A stretch of 64,000 nucleotides of DNA from a bacterium. Its GTDB lineage: Bacteria > Myxococcota_A > UBA9160 > UBA4427. This document shows positions 44,608-55,519 of this stretch, piece by piece (position 1 is the stretch's first letter; the number at the start of each line of letters is the position of its first letter). A model generated the notes under the pieces. It did not search any database. It worked only from the letters and a program-made list of their open reading frames with translations, and was not told where the DNA came from. Location of the stretch: contig JANSYR010000004.1 of the NCBI GenBank assembly GCA_024742285.1, forward strand, positions 186,001 to 250,000, read 5' to 3'. The position numbers were made by a program, and so were the translations under genes.

Positions 44608-44630
44608 CGAGCCTCGAAGAGGGCTGTCAA
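44608..44630 (-). promoter_or_regulatory. candidate bioB promoter
   Basis: On the minus strand a perfect -35 TTGACA (44630-44625) is followed after about 18 bp by TAGGCT as a -10 (44606-44601 region). The -35 lies inside the left arm of the BirA-like operator, so a bound repressor would block it. The leader to the bioB GTG is about 70 nt. Confidence 0.5.
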
Positions 44631-44656
44631 CCAGCGTTCGCGAGCGAGTTGACAGC
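44623..44656. promoter_or_regulatory. BirA-like biotin operator
   Basis: Arms GCTGTCAAC (44623-44631) and GTTGACAGC (44648-44656) are perfect inverted repeats separated by 16 bp. The known BirA consensus is TTGTAAACC-N14/15-GGTTTACAA, that is, TTGTAAAC-N16-GTTTACAA; the spacing is the same and the cores TGT-AAC/GTT-ACA agree. It lies between bioB and radA. Confidence 0.75.
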
Positions 44657-44805
44657 GATTCTCCCCTGCCCAGATCGCGCGAGAGGGCCTATGTTCACCT
44701 TGTTTTCGCGCTTCGGGATCGCCTTCGAGGACGGGCCGGGCATTCTGCGAACACGGTCGCGATTTCGCCCGGGCGGGCGGTGCGGTCGGGAGGGGGGATC
44801 CGTCG

Positions 44806-46242
44806 ATGGCGAAGCGCCGAACCGTCCACGCCTGCCAGGCCTGCGGTGCCCAGCATCCGCGCTGGCACGGCCGCTGCCCCGACTGCGGGCAGTGGGACAG
44901 CCTGGTCGAGGAGACCTACGCGGCGCCGAGTGCGAAGGAAAAGGGGACCGGGCGCGGGGCGAACGGCCTGGCGGCGCTGGTCCCGGCGGCCGACGACGAG
45001 AAGCCGAGGCGGCTCGGCGAGATCGATGCCGACGCGAGTCCGCGGATCGCGTCGGGCGAGGGCGAGCTCGACCGGGTGCTCGGCGGCGGCTTCGTGCCGG
45101 GCTCGGTCGTGCTGCTCGGCGGGGATCCGGGAATCGGCAAATCGACCCTCGCGCTCCAGGTCGCCGGCGGGCTCGCGGCGGCGGGACAATCGGTGCTCTA
45201 CGTGAGCGGTGAGGAGAGTGCGGAGCAGATCCGGCTGCGCGCGGAGCGCCTGCCCGGGCTCGGCTCGGACATGCAGGTGCTGACGACGACGCGGGTCGAG
45301 GCGCTGGCCGGTCCCTGGCAGGAGCTCGCCCCGAGCTTCGTCGTCGTCGACTCGATCCAGACGATCCAGACCGACGCGATCGAGAGCGCCGCGGGCTCCG
45401 TCGCGCAGGTACGCGAATCGGCGGCGCAGCTCGCGGCGACGGCGAAGAAGGTCGGCTCGGTGCTGCTCTTGATCGGACACGTGACCAAAGAAGGAAGCCT
45501 CGCCGGGCCGCGCGTGCTCGAGCACCTCGTCGACGTCGTGCTGACCTTCGAAGGCGATCGGGCCCATGCATTCCGTCTCCTGCGAGCCGCGAAGAATCGT
45601 TTCGGCTCCACCCAGGAGATCGGCGTGCTCACGATGGCGGGTCACGGGCTCGAAGCGGTGGAGAACCCGAGCGAGCTCTTCCTCGAAGAGCGGAGCACGC
45701 GGGCACCGGGGAGCTGCGTGATTCCCATGCTCGAGGGATCGCGTCCGATGCTGGTGGAGCTTCAGGCGCTCGTCGCCCCGGCGCCCTACGGGACGCCACG
45801 GAGGACGACGCTCGGACTCGAGGATGCGCGAGTCGCCTTGTTGCTCGCGGTGCTCGACCGGCGGAGTCCCGTCGACATCCTTTCCCAGGACGTCTACGCG
45901 AAGGCGGCGGGTGGGGTCCGCGTAGCGGAGCCGGCGGCGGATCTCGGGATCGCGCTCGCGATCGCTTCGAGTCGTCTCGACCAGGCGGTCCCGGCGGATA
46001 CCGCCGCCGTCGGAGAGATCGGACTCGGCGGCGAGGTCCGGCGGGTGTCGCGCCTCGACGTGCGCGTCGCCGAGGCGGCCCGGCTCGGCTTCAAGCGGTT
46101 GCTCGTTCCGGCGGTCTGCTTCGAGGAGCAGAGATCACGGGCGAAGGGGCGTCGGAAGGGAAGCGATCCGGTTTGCGAACTCGTTCCCATTGAAGAGGTG
46201 GCGCAGGCGGTCGACTGGCTTCGCGAGCACGGCGTCGGCTGA
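44806..46242 (+). CDS. radA: DNA repair protein RadA (Sms)
   Basis: Helps branch migration in homologous recombination. N-terminal C4 zinc finger (CQACGAQHPRWHGRCPDCG), RecA-like ATPase with Walker A GGDPGIGKSTLALQVAGG near residue 104, the RadA-specific KNRFGSTQEIGVL near 263 and a C-terminal LonP-like domain with VGEIGLGGEVRRV. 478 residues. It starts 149 bp from the BirA-like operator on the opposite side from bioB. Confidence 0.96.
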   Translation: MAKRRTVHACQACGAQHPRWHGRCPDCGQWDSLVEETYAAPSAKEKGTGRGANGLAALVPAADDEKPRRLGEIDADASPRIASGEGELDRVLGGGFVPGSVVLLGGDPGIGKSTLALQVAGGLAAAGQSVLYVSGEESAEQIRLRAERLPGLGSDMQVLTTTRVEALAGPWQELAPSFVVVDSIQTIQTDAIESAAGSVAQVRESAAQLAATAKKVGSVLLLIGHVTKEGSLAGPRVLEHLVDVVLTFEGDRAHAFRLLRAAKNRFGSTQEIGVLTMAGHGLEAVENPSELFLEERSTRAPGSCVIPMLEGSRPMLVELQALVAPAPYGTPRRTTLGLEDARVALLLAVLDRRSPVDILSQDVYAKAAGGVRVAEPAADLGIALAIASSRLDQAVPADTAAVGEIGLGGEVRRVSRLDVRVAEAARLGFKRLLVPAVCFEEQRSRAKGRRKGSDPVCELVPIEEVAQAVDWLREHGVG

Positions 46243-46295
46243 GACCGTGCGACGAATGCGTCGAGTCGTTGCACCCGATCTTCGAGAACGCTGGT

Positions 46296-46307
46296 AAACG
46301 TACGTTT
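46296..46307. promoter_or_regulatory. 12-bp palindrome upstream of the prenyl synthase promoter
   Basis: AAACGTACGTTT, perfectly self-complementary, followed by a run of T. It lies 28 bp upstream of the -35 box. It may be an operator or part of an AT-rich UP element; also within reach of the radA 3' end. Confidence 0.45.
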
Positions 46308-46334
46308 TTGAAGCGTTTTTGGAGATTTCCAGCT

Positions 46335-46363
46335 TTGACACCCGGTTTGGGCGCGGCTAGATT
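46335..46363 (+). promoter_or_regulatory. strong promoter of the polyprenyl synthase gene
   Basis: Perfect -35 TTGACA (46335-46340), 17-bp spacer, -10 TAGATT (46358-46363). Transcription should start near 46370, at or next to the ATG at 46371, so the mRNA is predicted to be leaderless. Confidence 0.7.
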
Positions 46364-46370
46364 GCCCGGC

Positions 46371-47435
46371 ATGTCACGCCCCCTCTTCGACGCCGCCAAC
46401 GAATCGCCCGCTTCTCTCGAGGAGAGTCTCGGTCTCGCCTTCCAGCGGATCGGTCCGGCGATGGAGCTGGTCGAAGTCGCGCTCCGCGACACGGTCGAGT
46501 CCCGCTCGCAGGTCGTCGGCGACGCCGGGAACCACCTCCTCGACTCCGGCGGCAAGCGGCTGCGCCCTGCCCTCGTGCTCCTCGCGGCCGAGCTCTGCGG
46601 CTACACGGGTCCGCGGCGGATCGAGCTCGCGGCCGCCCTCGAGCTCCTCCATACGGCGACCCTCGTCCACGACGACGTCGTCGATCTCGCGGACGTCCGT
46701 CGCGGTCGACCGTCGGCGAACGCGATCTGGGGAAACCGGCGCGCGGTCCTGGCGGGCGACTTCTTCTACGGCCGCGCTTCGTCGATCGTGATCCAGGACG
46801 GAAACCTGGCGATCGTCGAGAGCTACGCGGAAGCGATCCGGCTCCTGGCCGAGGGCGAGCTGCTCCAGCTCGAACGGAGCTTCGACGTCGACATCACGGA
46901 GAAGCACTACTACGAGGTGATCGAGCGGAAGAGCGCCGCGCTGCTCGCGACCTGCTGCGAGATCGGCTCGCTGCTCGGCGAGGTCACCCGTGGCGAACGC
47001 AACCGGATCACCGAGTTCGGCAAGCAGCTCGGAACCGCCTTCCAGCTGAAGGACGATTGCCTCGACTACAAGGCCGACCTCGCGACCATGGGCAAGGCCC
47101 CCTTCGCCGATCTGCGCGAAGGCAAGATCACGCTTCCGCTGATCCTGACGCTGAAGCGCGCCCGGGTCGCCGAGCGCGATCACGTGGCGAGCGTCCTGAA
47201 GAGCGCCGCGCGACTGGCGGACGAACACGGCGGCAAGGCGCCCGAAGGTGCGCCGGAGCTCGAGTTCGAGGAGATCGCCTCGCTCGTCGATCGCCATCAC
47301 GGCGTGGTCGATACCCAGAAGCGCGCCGAGGAACACATCGGCCGGGCGCTCGAAGCGATCGCGCCCTTCCCGGACGGCCCCGCCAAGGAAGCGCTCTTCG
47401 CGGCGGCGAAGTTCTCGGTCCTCCGCGATCGCTGA
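46371..47435 (+). CDS. ispB: polyprenyl (octaprenyl-type) diphosphate synthase
   Basis: Trans-type isoprenyl chain elongation for quinone side chains. GGKRLRPALVLLAAEL near residue 56, the first Asp-rich motif HDDVVDLADVRRGRPS near 100 and the second KDDCLDYKAD near 223 are intact; residues before the first Asp motif (HTATLVHDD) lack large aromatic side chains at the chain-length position, consistent with a long product, though the exact length cannot be read. 354 residues. The ATG lies about 7 bases after the -10 box; no Shine-Dalgarno is seen. Confidence 0.9.
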   Translation: MSRPLFDAANESPASLEESLGLAFQRIGPAMELVEVALRDTVESRSQVVGDAGNHLLDSGGKRLRPALVLLAAELCGYTGPRRIELAAALELLHTATLVHDDVVDLADVRRGRPSANAIWGNRRAVLAGDFFYGRASSIVIQDGNLAIVESYAEAIRLLAEGELLQLERSFDVDITEKHYYEVIERKSAALLATCCEIGSLLGEVTRGERNRITEFGKQLGTAFQLKDDCLDYKADLATMGKAPFADLREGKITLPLILTLKRARVAERDHVASVLKSAARLADEHGGKAPEGAPELEFEEIASLVDRHHGVVDTQKRAEEHIGRALEAIAPFPDGPAKEALFAAAKFSVLRDR

Positions 47436-47516
47436 ACGCATGGGTCGCCTGCGGCTCATCGTTCGCCGGCGAGCGCTCGGCGAACAGGGTGCTCGCCCGA
47501 CGTTCCGGAATTCCCC

Positions 47517-47915
47517 GTGAAGAGATTCGCCCCAGGTCCCGGGGAGATCGATTCCATGTCCTCCATCCACACGGGTGCCTCGCGGTCGCGTTCAGGCGCT
47601 TTTCGGAACGTGTTCGCATTCCTGCTGGTGGCGTTCATTCTCGGCTTCGGCGGAACCTCCGCCGTGGCCGCGGATGCGAAGAGCCCCCTCGACCTCAACG
47701 CAGCGACCGCCGAGCAGCTCGAGGCGCTGCCGGGGATCGGCGAGGTGAAGGCAGCGGCGATCCTCGCGGTGCGCGCGGAGCGCGGCGGCTTCCGCTCCGT
47801 CGACGAGCTCGAGAGCGTGCGCGGGATCGGGCCGGCGCTGCTCGGCAAGCTGCGCGGTCAGGTGAAGGTCGGGCCGCCCCGGGGCGGTCAGGCCCGGAAG
47901 GTCGCCACGAAGTGA
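47517..47915 (+). CDS. exported ComEA-type helix-hairpin-helix protein
   Basis: A signal peptide (ending AVAADAK) precedes the classic helix-hairpin-helix pair LDLNAATAEQLEALPGIGEVKAAAIL and DELESVRGIGPALLGKLR, then a basic tail. This is the minimal ComEA form, which binds DNA non-specifically in the periplasm and acts in natural transformation in other bacteria. A GTG at 47517 gives 132 residues; the ATG at 47556 (MSSIHT) is a plausible alternative. No other competence gene is adjacent. Confidence 0.85.
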   Translation: MKRFAPGPGEIDSMSSIHTGASRSRSGAFRNVFAFLLVAFILGFGGTSAVAADAKSPLDLNAATAEQLEALPGIGEVKAAAILAVRAERGGFRSVDELESVRGIGPALLGKLRGQVKVGPPRGGQARKVATK

Positions 47916-48033
47916 GAGCGGACCGCCGGGGCCTCGTGCTCCGGCGGTCCTGCAGCCCGATCCACGCCGAAAATGCCGGGTTCGGGCGTGCCGACTATGA
48001 TGGGCCGGCTCCGGCGGCGGGGCCGCGCGCGCT

Positions 48034-49071
48034 GTGCGCCGAGTCCGAGCCGCCTGCGACCGGACGCCACTCCCTCGGGCGCCCGCGCCAGAGGCCCCCT
48101 TGGTCCCGCTCCCCCGAAGCTCTCAGCGACCGAACGAAGTCCGTCCGCACCTCCTGGCGCCGGCGGCGGTCCTGGTCCTGGTCCTATCCGCGCTCTGCGC
48201 GCCGGCGCCGGCCGCTGCGCGCGAGGACGGGCGGCCTCCCCTTCCCCGCCTGATCTCCCTCAACCCGTCGTTGACTTCGATCATCGTGCGCCTCGGCGCG
48301 GCGTCGGCGCTCGTCGGGGTCGACGACTACTCGGCGCAGGTCGTGCCCGAGGTGGCCGATCTTCCCCGCGTCGGGGGCCTCTTCGATCCGAGTCTCGAGG
48401 CCGTGGTCGCGCTCGGTCCCGACCGGGTGCTGCTCGTGGCCGGGGTCGATCAGGAGGGACACGCTTCGCGACTCACCCGCGCCGGCGTCGCGGTCGACGT
48501 CTACCAGAACGAGCGTCTCGGTCAGGTCCTCGAGAACATCGAACGTCTCGGACGACTGCTCGGCCGCGAGACCGAGGCCGCGGCGCGAATCGCCGCGATC
48601 CGAGCCATGCAGGCCGCGGTCGAGATCGCCACGGCGGCTCGCCCCCGGCCGACGGCGATCGCGGTCGTCGATCGCTCGCCGCTCTACCTGGTCGGGCGCG
48701 ACACCTTTCTCGACGAGATGCTGGCGGCGGTCGGAGCGGAGAACCTCACGCAGTCACTGGCACCGGGCTATCCCCGCGGCTCGATCGAATGGCTGATCGC
48801 CGCGCGCCCGGAGCTCGTGCTCGACATGACGCCGGGCGCGTCGGAGGCTCGCGCCTTCTGGAGCCGGTGGCCGAGCCTGCCCGCGGTCGCGAACGGTCGG
48901 GTCGTGACCGTCGAGGCGAGCCGGGTGAGCATGCCGGGGCCGGATCTCGACGCCGCGATCCGTGCGCTCGCGATCCTGGTGCACGGCGAAGAGATCGCTT
49001 CGCCGATCGACGCGGCGCTGACCGAGGCATCGACCGGGGCCCCCGACGCCCTCGCGGAGCCGGCTCCATGA
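48034..49071 (+). CDS. periplasmic metal-chelate (BtuF/FhuD-type) binding protein
   Basis: Class III solute-binding protein of ABC importers for cobalamin or siderophores. A signal-like region (about 40-62) follows a basic N-terminal extension from a GTG start; the start is uncertain. The first lobe carries RLISLNPSLTSIIVRLGAAS and LVGVDDYS, followed by the long helix GLFDPSLEAVVALGPDRVLL linking the lobes. The second lobe ends near AILVHGEEIASP. The ATG of the permease overlaps its stop. Cobalamin is the likelier cargo (BtuF-like gene order), but iron chelates are possible. Confidence 0.8.
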   Translation: MRRVRAACDRTPLPRAPAPEAPLVPLPRSSQRPNEVRPHLLAPAAVLVLVLSALCAPAPAAAREDGRPPLPRLISLNPSLTSIIVRLGAASALVGVDDYSAQVVPEVADLPRVGGLFDPSLEAVVALGPDRVLLVAGVDQEGHASRLTRAGVAVDVYQNERLGQVLENIERLGRLLGRETEAAARIAAIRAMQAAVEIATAARPRPTAIAVVDRSPLYLVGRDTFLDEMLAAVGAENLTQSLAPGYPRGSIEWLIAARPELVLDMTPGASEARAFWSRWPSLPAVANGRVVTVEASRVSMPGPDLDAAIRALAILVHGEEIASPIDAALTEASTGAPDALAEPAP

Positions 49072-50092
49072 TGCGCCTCTCGCGATCCCGGCTCGTCTTC
49101 GTCCTCGGCGGGCTCGTCGCCGCCGTCGGCGCGATCACCCTCGTGGCGCTCGCGACCGGCCCCTCGGAAGTCGGCTGGTCGGACGTCGTCCGGATCGTCA
49201 CGGGCGAATCGAGCGAGGTCGATGCGGCGACGCGGGACATCGTGCTCCGGGTACGCGGCCCGCGGGTGGTGCTCGGGCTTCTGGTCGGTGCGGCGCTCGC
49301 CACCGCGGGCGCGGTCTTCCAGGCCCTGCTTCGCAATCCACTGGCCGATCCGTACGTCCTCGGCGTCTCCGGCGGCGCGGCCCTCGCGGGCATCTCCGTG
49401 CTCGCGCTCGGAACCGCCTTCGCGCTTCCGACGTCTTCCGTTCCGATGGCGGCGTTCGGCGGCGGTCTCTTCGCGACGGCGCTCCTCTATTGGGTCTCCG
49501 GCGGTCGCGGTCGCAGCTCGCCGACGGGGCTCCTCCTGACCGGCGTCGTCTTCAATGCCTTCGCCTCCGCCGGGATCGTCTTCCTCGCCTCCGTCGCCGG
49601 CTTCTTCGAGGGCTCGCGCATCTTCCTCTGGCTGATCGGGCACCTCTCCGCCGTCGAGATCGACGCGGTCGGCGTCGTCGGCGCGAGCGTCGTGCTCGGG
49701 CTCGTGACCGCGTTCCTGCTCTCGCGCAGTCTGAACCTGCTCGCGCTCGGGGACGAGTCGGCGTCGCATCTCGGTGTCCCCGTCGAGGCCCATCGGCGAT
49801 GGCTGCTGCTCGCCACGTCGCTGATGGTCGGCGCCGCCGTCGCCGTCTCCGGGCTGATCGGCTTCGTCGGATTGATCGTCCCGCATTCGCTCCGCCTCAT
49901 GATCGGCAGTGACCACCGTCTCCTGCTGCCGGCGACGGCGCTGACCGGCGCGGGCTTCCTCGTCCTCTCGGACACCGTCGCGCGGACCGTGCTCGACGGG
50001 CGGGAGCTTCCGGTGGGCGCGGTGACCGCGATCGTCGGCGGGCCGCTCTTCATCTACCTGCTGCGGCGCGCGCAGGCGCGGGGTCCACTGGC

Positions 50093-50096
<4 letters not shown>
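49068..50096 (+). CDS. FecCD/BtuC-family ABC transporter permease
   Basis: About ten transmembrane helices in 342 residues. The family signature ALLRNPLADPYVLGVSGGAALAG lies near residue 85; GFVGLIVPHSLRLMIGSDHR in the second half is the ATPase-coupling loop. Two ATGs in tandem (49068, 49071) overlap the stop of the binding-protein gene. The stop overlaps the ATPase gene start. Confidence 0.92.
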
Positions 50097-53335
<3,239 letters not shown>

Positions 53336-53432
53336 AAAGCCCCCGACGCTTCCCCGGATCGTCGATTTCCGGCTTCGGGCGGAGCCCCGTCTCCGCGGAA
53401 TGCCTGAAAGATTCCAATAAACCACTAATGCC

Positions 53433-53452
53433 GATCGGGTGAATCACCGATC
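53433..53452. promoter_or_regulatory. palindrome upstream of the REC-XRE regulator
   Basis: GATCGGGTGAATCACCGATC is an inverted repeat (GATCG-GTGA / TCAC-CGATC) with one bulged G and a central A. It is a candidate operator for the helix-turn-helix regulator encoded 127 bp further on. Confidence 0.45.
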
Positions 53453-53578
53453 TCATCGGCAAGTGATGCGCAGGAAGCGCGCAGCCCGTAGCGCGCCCGT
53501 CCTGCCCGACCCGAATTCTCCGTCCCTGGTGTGGGGCAGCGGCGGAGTTCCGGGTCGAACAATCCGGAATCTTTGGAA

Positions 53579-54181
53579 ATGGCGAACCAGCAGACTCTCA
53601 ACATTCTCGTCGTGGACTCGGAAGAAGAGGCCCGCCTACAGCTGAAGGACGTGCTCACCGAGCAGGGCTTCGGCGTCACCACCCTCTCCGAGCCGCTCCG
53701 CGCGCCGGAAGAGGTCCGACAGAATCGCTTCCAGATGATCGTGCTCGACGTCTCGCCCGGGAGCGGGGGGACCGAAGCGCTCGCGGCGATCCGCGGCTTC
53801 GACGACGACATCTGCGTGATCGCGACGACCGGCGTGGCCTCGGTCGAGGCCGCGGTCGCGACCATGAAGCACCAGGCGTTCCACTATCTCCAGAAGCCGA
53901 TCGACAACGACGAAGTCCTCGCCGTCGTCCAGGAGGCGATCAAGGATCGCGGACTGCTCGTGGACCTCGAGACCCACCTCAATACCGAGGTCGGTCGCCG
54001 CATCCGCGCAAAGCGTCACGAATCCGAGCTCACGCTCAAGCAGCTGGCCAATCGAACCGGTCTGTCGGTCAGCCTGATCTCCCAGATCGAGCTCGGCAAG
54101 AGCGCCGCCAGTATGTCGACCATGCACAAACTGGCCGCCTCGCTCGGTGTCCGAATGACGTACTTCTTCGAAACGATCTGA
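53579..54181 (+). CDS. receiver domain fused to XRE-type helix-turn-helix regulator
   Basis: The N-terminal 125 residues are a CheY-like receiver: VVDSEEEAR acidic pair, phospho-acceptor Asp in MIVLDVSPGSGG, Thr in VIATTGVAS and Lys in YLQKPIDNDEV. The C-terminal 65 residues are a Cro/C1-type helix-turn-helix: LTLKQLANRTGLSVSLISQIELGK, then SMSTMHKLAASLGVRMTYFF. Receiver-XRE fusions are much rarer than OmpR or NarL types. No sensor kinase is adjacent. The ATG at 53579 gives 200 residues. A terminator-like hairpin follows. Confidence 0.9.
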   Translation: MANQQTLNILVVDSEEEARLQLKDVLTEQGFGVTTLSEPLRAPEEVRQNRFQMIVLDVSPGSGGTEALAAIRGFDDDICVIATTGVASVEAAVATMKHQAFHYLQKPIDNDEVLAVVQEAIKDRGLLVDLETHLNTEVGRRIRAKRHESELTLKQLANRTGLSVSLISQIELGKSAASMSTMHKLAASLGVRMTYFFETI

Positions 54182-54239
54182 GTCGTACCGGGCGCGCTGA
54201 GCACCGCATCTTTCCGCGCTTCTCACTACGCCCGTCCTC

Positions 54240-54257
54240 GACGTACGGGAGTACGTC
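54240..54257 (+). repeat. hairpin downstream of the REC-XRE gene
   Basis: GACGTAC-GGGA-GTACGTC, a 7-bp perfect stem with a 4-nt loop, framed by outer GCCCG/CGGGC. 58 bp past the stop; part of the transcription stop region. Confidence 0.5.
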
Positions 54258-54298
54258 TGCGGCGGGCTCCGTTCCGAGGCGCGAAAATCTACGGCACT

Positions 54299-54336
54299 CA
54301 TCACGCCCTCAGGCCTTTGGGTCTGGGGGCGTAATG
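54299..54336 (+). terminator. terminator-like hairpin before the aldolase gene
   Basis: A 17-bp imperfect stem (one mismatch, two G-U pairs) with a TTTG loop; the right arm ends GGGGGCGTAATG and is followed by CGTTTCT. It overlaps the ATG at 54334, which argues against that codon as the real start of the aldolase. Confidence 0.5.
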
Positions 54337-55518
54337 CGTTTCTGGGGCCCGAATCCGGGGCGCTCGCGAGCCCGCTATCATGCGTCCGCGCGCGGACCTC
54401 GCGCGGAGGATGCTTCCATTCGTTCCGTAGAGACTTCACGACCGAAGCCCGGGTTGTCGGTTCCGGTGCTTTCCATTCTCGACGAGGAGGGGAAGCTGAT
54501 CGAGGAGGATCAGCGGGCCCTCGTGCGTCACGTGGTTCAGGACGGGTACGGGGCGGACATCCTCTTCTCGGCGGGGACGACCGGGGAGTGGGACAAGGTC
54601 GACAACGCGACGCGGCAGGCGGTGATCCGGGTCTGTGCGGAGGAAGTCGCCAAGCTCAATCTCGGGCTCGTCTCGAACGGGTCGAGCGCGGTCGAGAGCT
54701 GGGCGGGCGTCACGGCGCCGACGGCGGGGGATACGCTCGCGAACCTCGAGCATGCGATCGACTGCGGGGTCGATGCGGCGGTGATCGCGCCGCTCTCGAT
54801 CGAGGGCGTGGCCGATCCGGTGCGCTTCATGCTGCGTGACGTGTCGGATCTGCTCGACACGAAGATGCGCCGCATTCCGATCTTCCTCTACGACAACGCC
54901 GATATCGCGATCGACCCCGCCGTGCCGCACATTCGCACGAAGCAGGTGAAGGCGATGAGCCGGCTCGACTTCGTGCGGGGGATCAAGGTCTCGGCGTCGA
55001 ACAAGGTGCTCGGCAACTACACGCGCGCGGCCAAGAGCTTCAAGGATCGCGGCGAGTTCGGGATCTACGTCGGGAACGCGAAGCTGATCTTCGACATCTA
55101 CCGTCCCTACCAGGGCTTTTTCGGCGTGATCCAGGAACACTGGGATCGCTGGCGGCGCGCGGGCGGGATGCCCGTCGGTGTCGTGGCGGGGCCGGCGAAC
55201 GCCATGCCGCGCGAGTGGGCCTACGCGTGGCAGGTCTGCCGCGCCGGTGACGAGGAGCGCATGGAGGCGGCGCAACGCGTGGTCGATGCGTTCCGGGATC
55301 TCTGCGTGGTGGCGAGCGGCAAGCGCACGCTCGCCTGTCTCAAGCGGGCACTCTACGCCGAAGGCGTGATCTCGAGCCCCTGCGTGGCGCCGGGCACACC
55401 GGAGCTCGCGCCTGGCGAAGCCGAGGATTTCGATGCGAAGTTCGCCGTGCTCAAGGAGACGACGCGGCGCGAGCTCGGGGAAGTCGCGATGACGCGCTTC
55501 GAGAAGAGGATCGACTGA
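54334..55518 (+). CDS. DHDPS/NanA-superfamily aldolase
   Basis: A class I aldolase of the dihydrodipicolinate synthase/N-acetylneuraminate lyase family. SAGTTGEWDKV (the GTTGE motif) is near residue 79, and the Schiff-base Lys is in RGIKVSASNKV near 217, followed by YVGNAKLIFD. Such enzymes cleave or form 2-keto(-3-deoxy) acids using pyruvate. The annotated ATG lies in a terminator-like hairpin, and the first 40 residues are not family-like; a start near 54418 (ATT with GGAGGA upstream), 54454 (TTG) or 54466 (GTG) is likelier. It is followed one base later by the kinase-isomerase fusion, suggesting a shared catabolic route. Confidence 0.85.
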   Translation: MRFWGPNPGRSRARYHASARGPRAEDASIRSVETSRPKPGLSVPVLSILDEEGKLIEEDQRALVRHVVQDGYGADILFSAGTTGEWDKVDNATRQAVIRVCAEEVAKLNLGLVSNGSSAVESWAGVTAPTAGDTLANLEHAIDCGVDAAVIAPLSIEGVADPVRFMLRDVSDLLDTKMRRIPIFLYDNADIAIDPAVPHIRTKQVKAMSRLDFVRGIKVSASNKVLGNYTRAAKSFKDRGEFGIYVGNAKLIFDIYRPYQGFFGVIQEHWDRWRRAGGMPVGVVAGPANAMPREWAYAWQVCRAGDEERMEAAQRVVDAFRDLCVVASGKRTLACLKRALYAEGVISSPCVAPGTPELAPGEAEDFDAKFAVLKETTRRELGEVAMTRFEKRID

Positions 55519-55519
55519 C

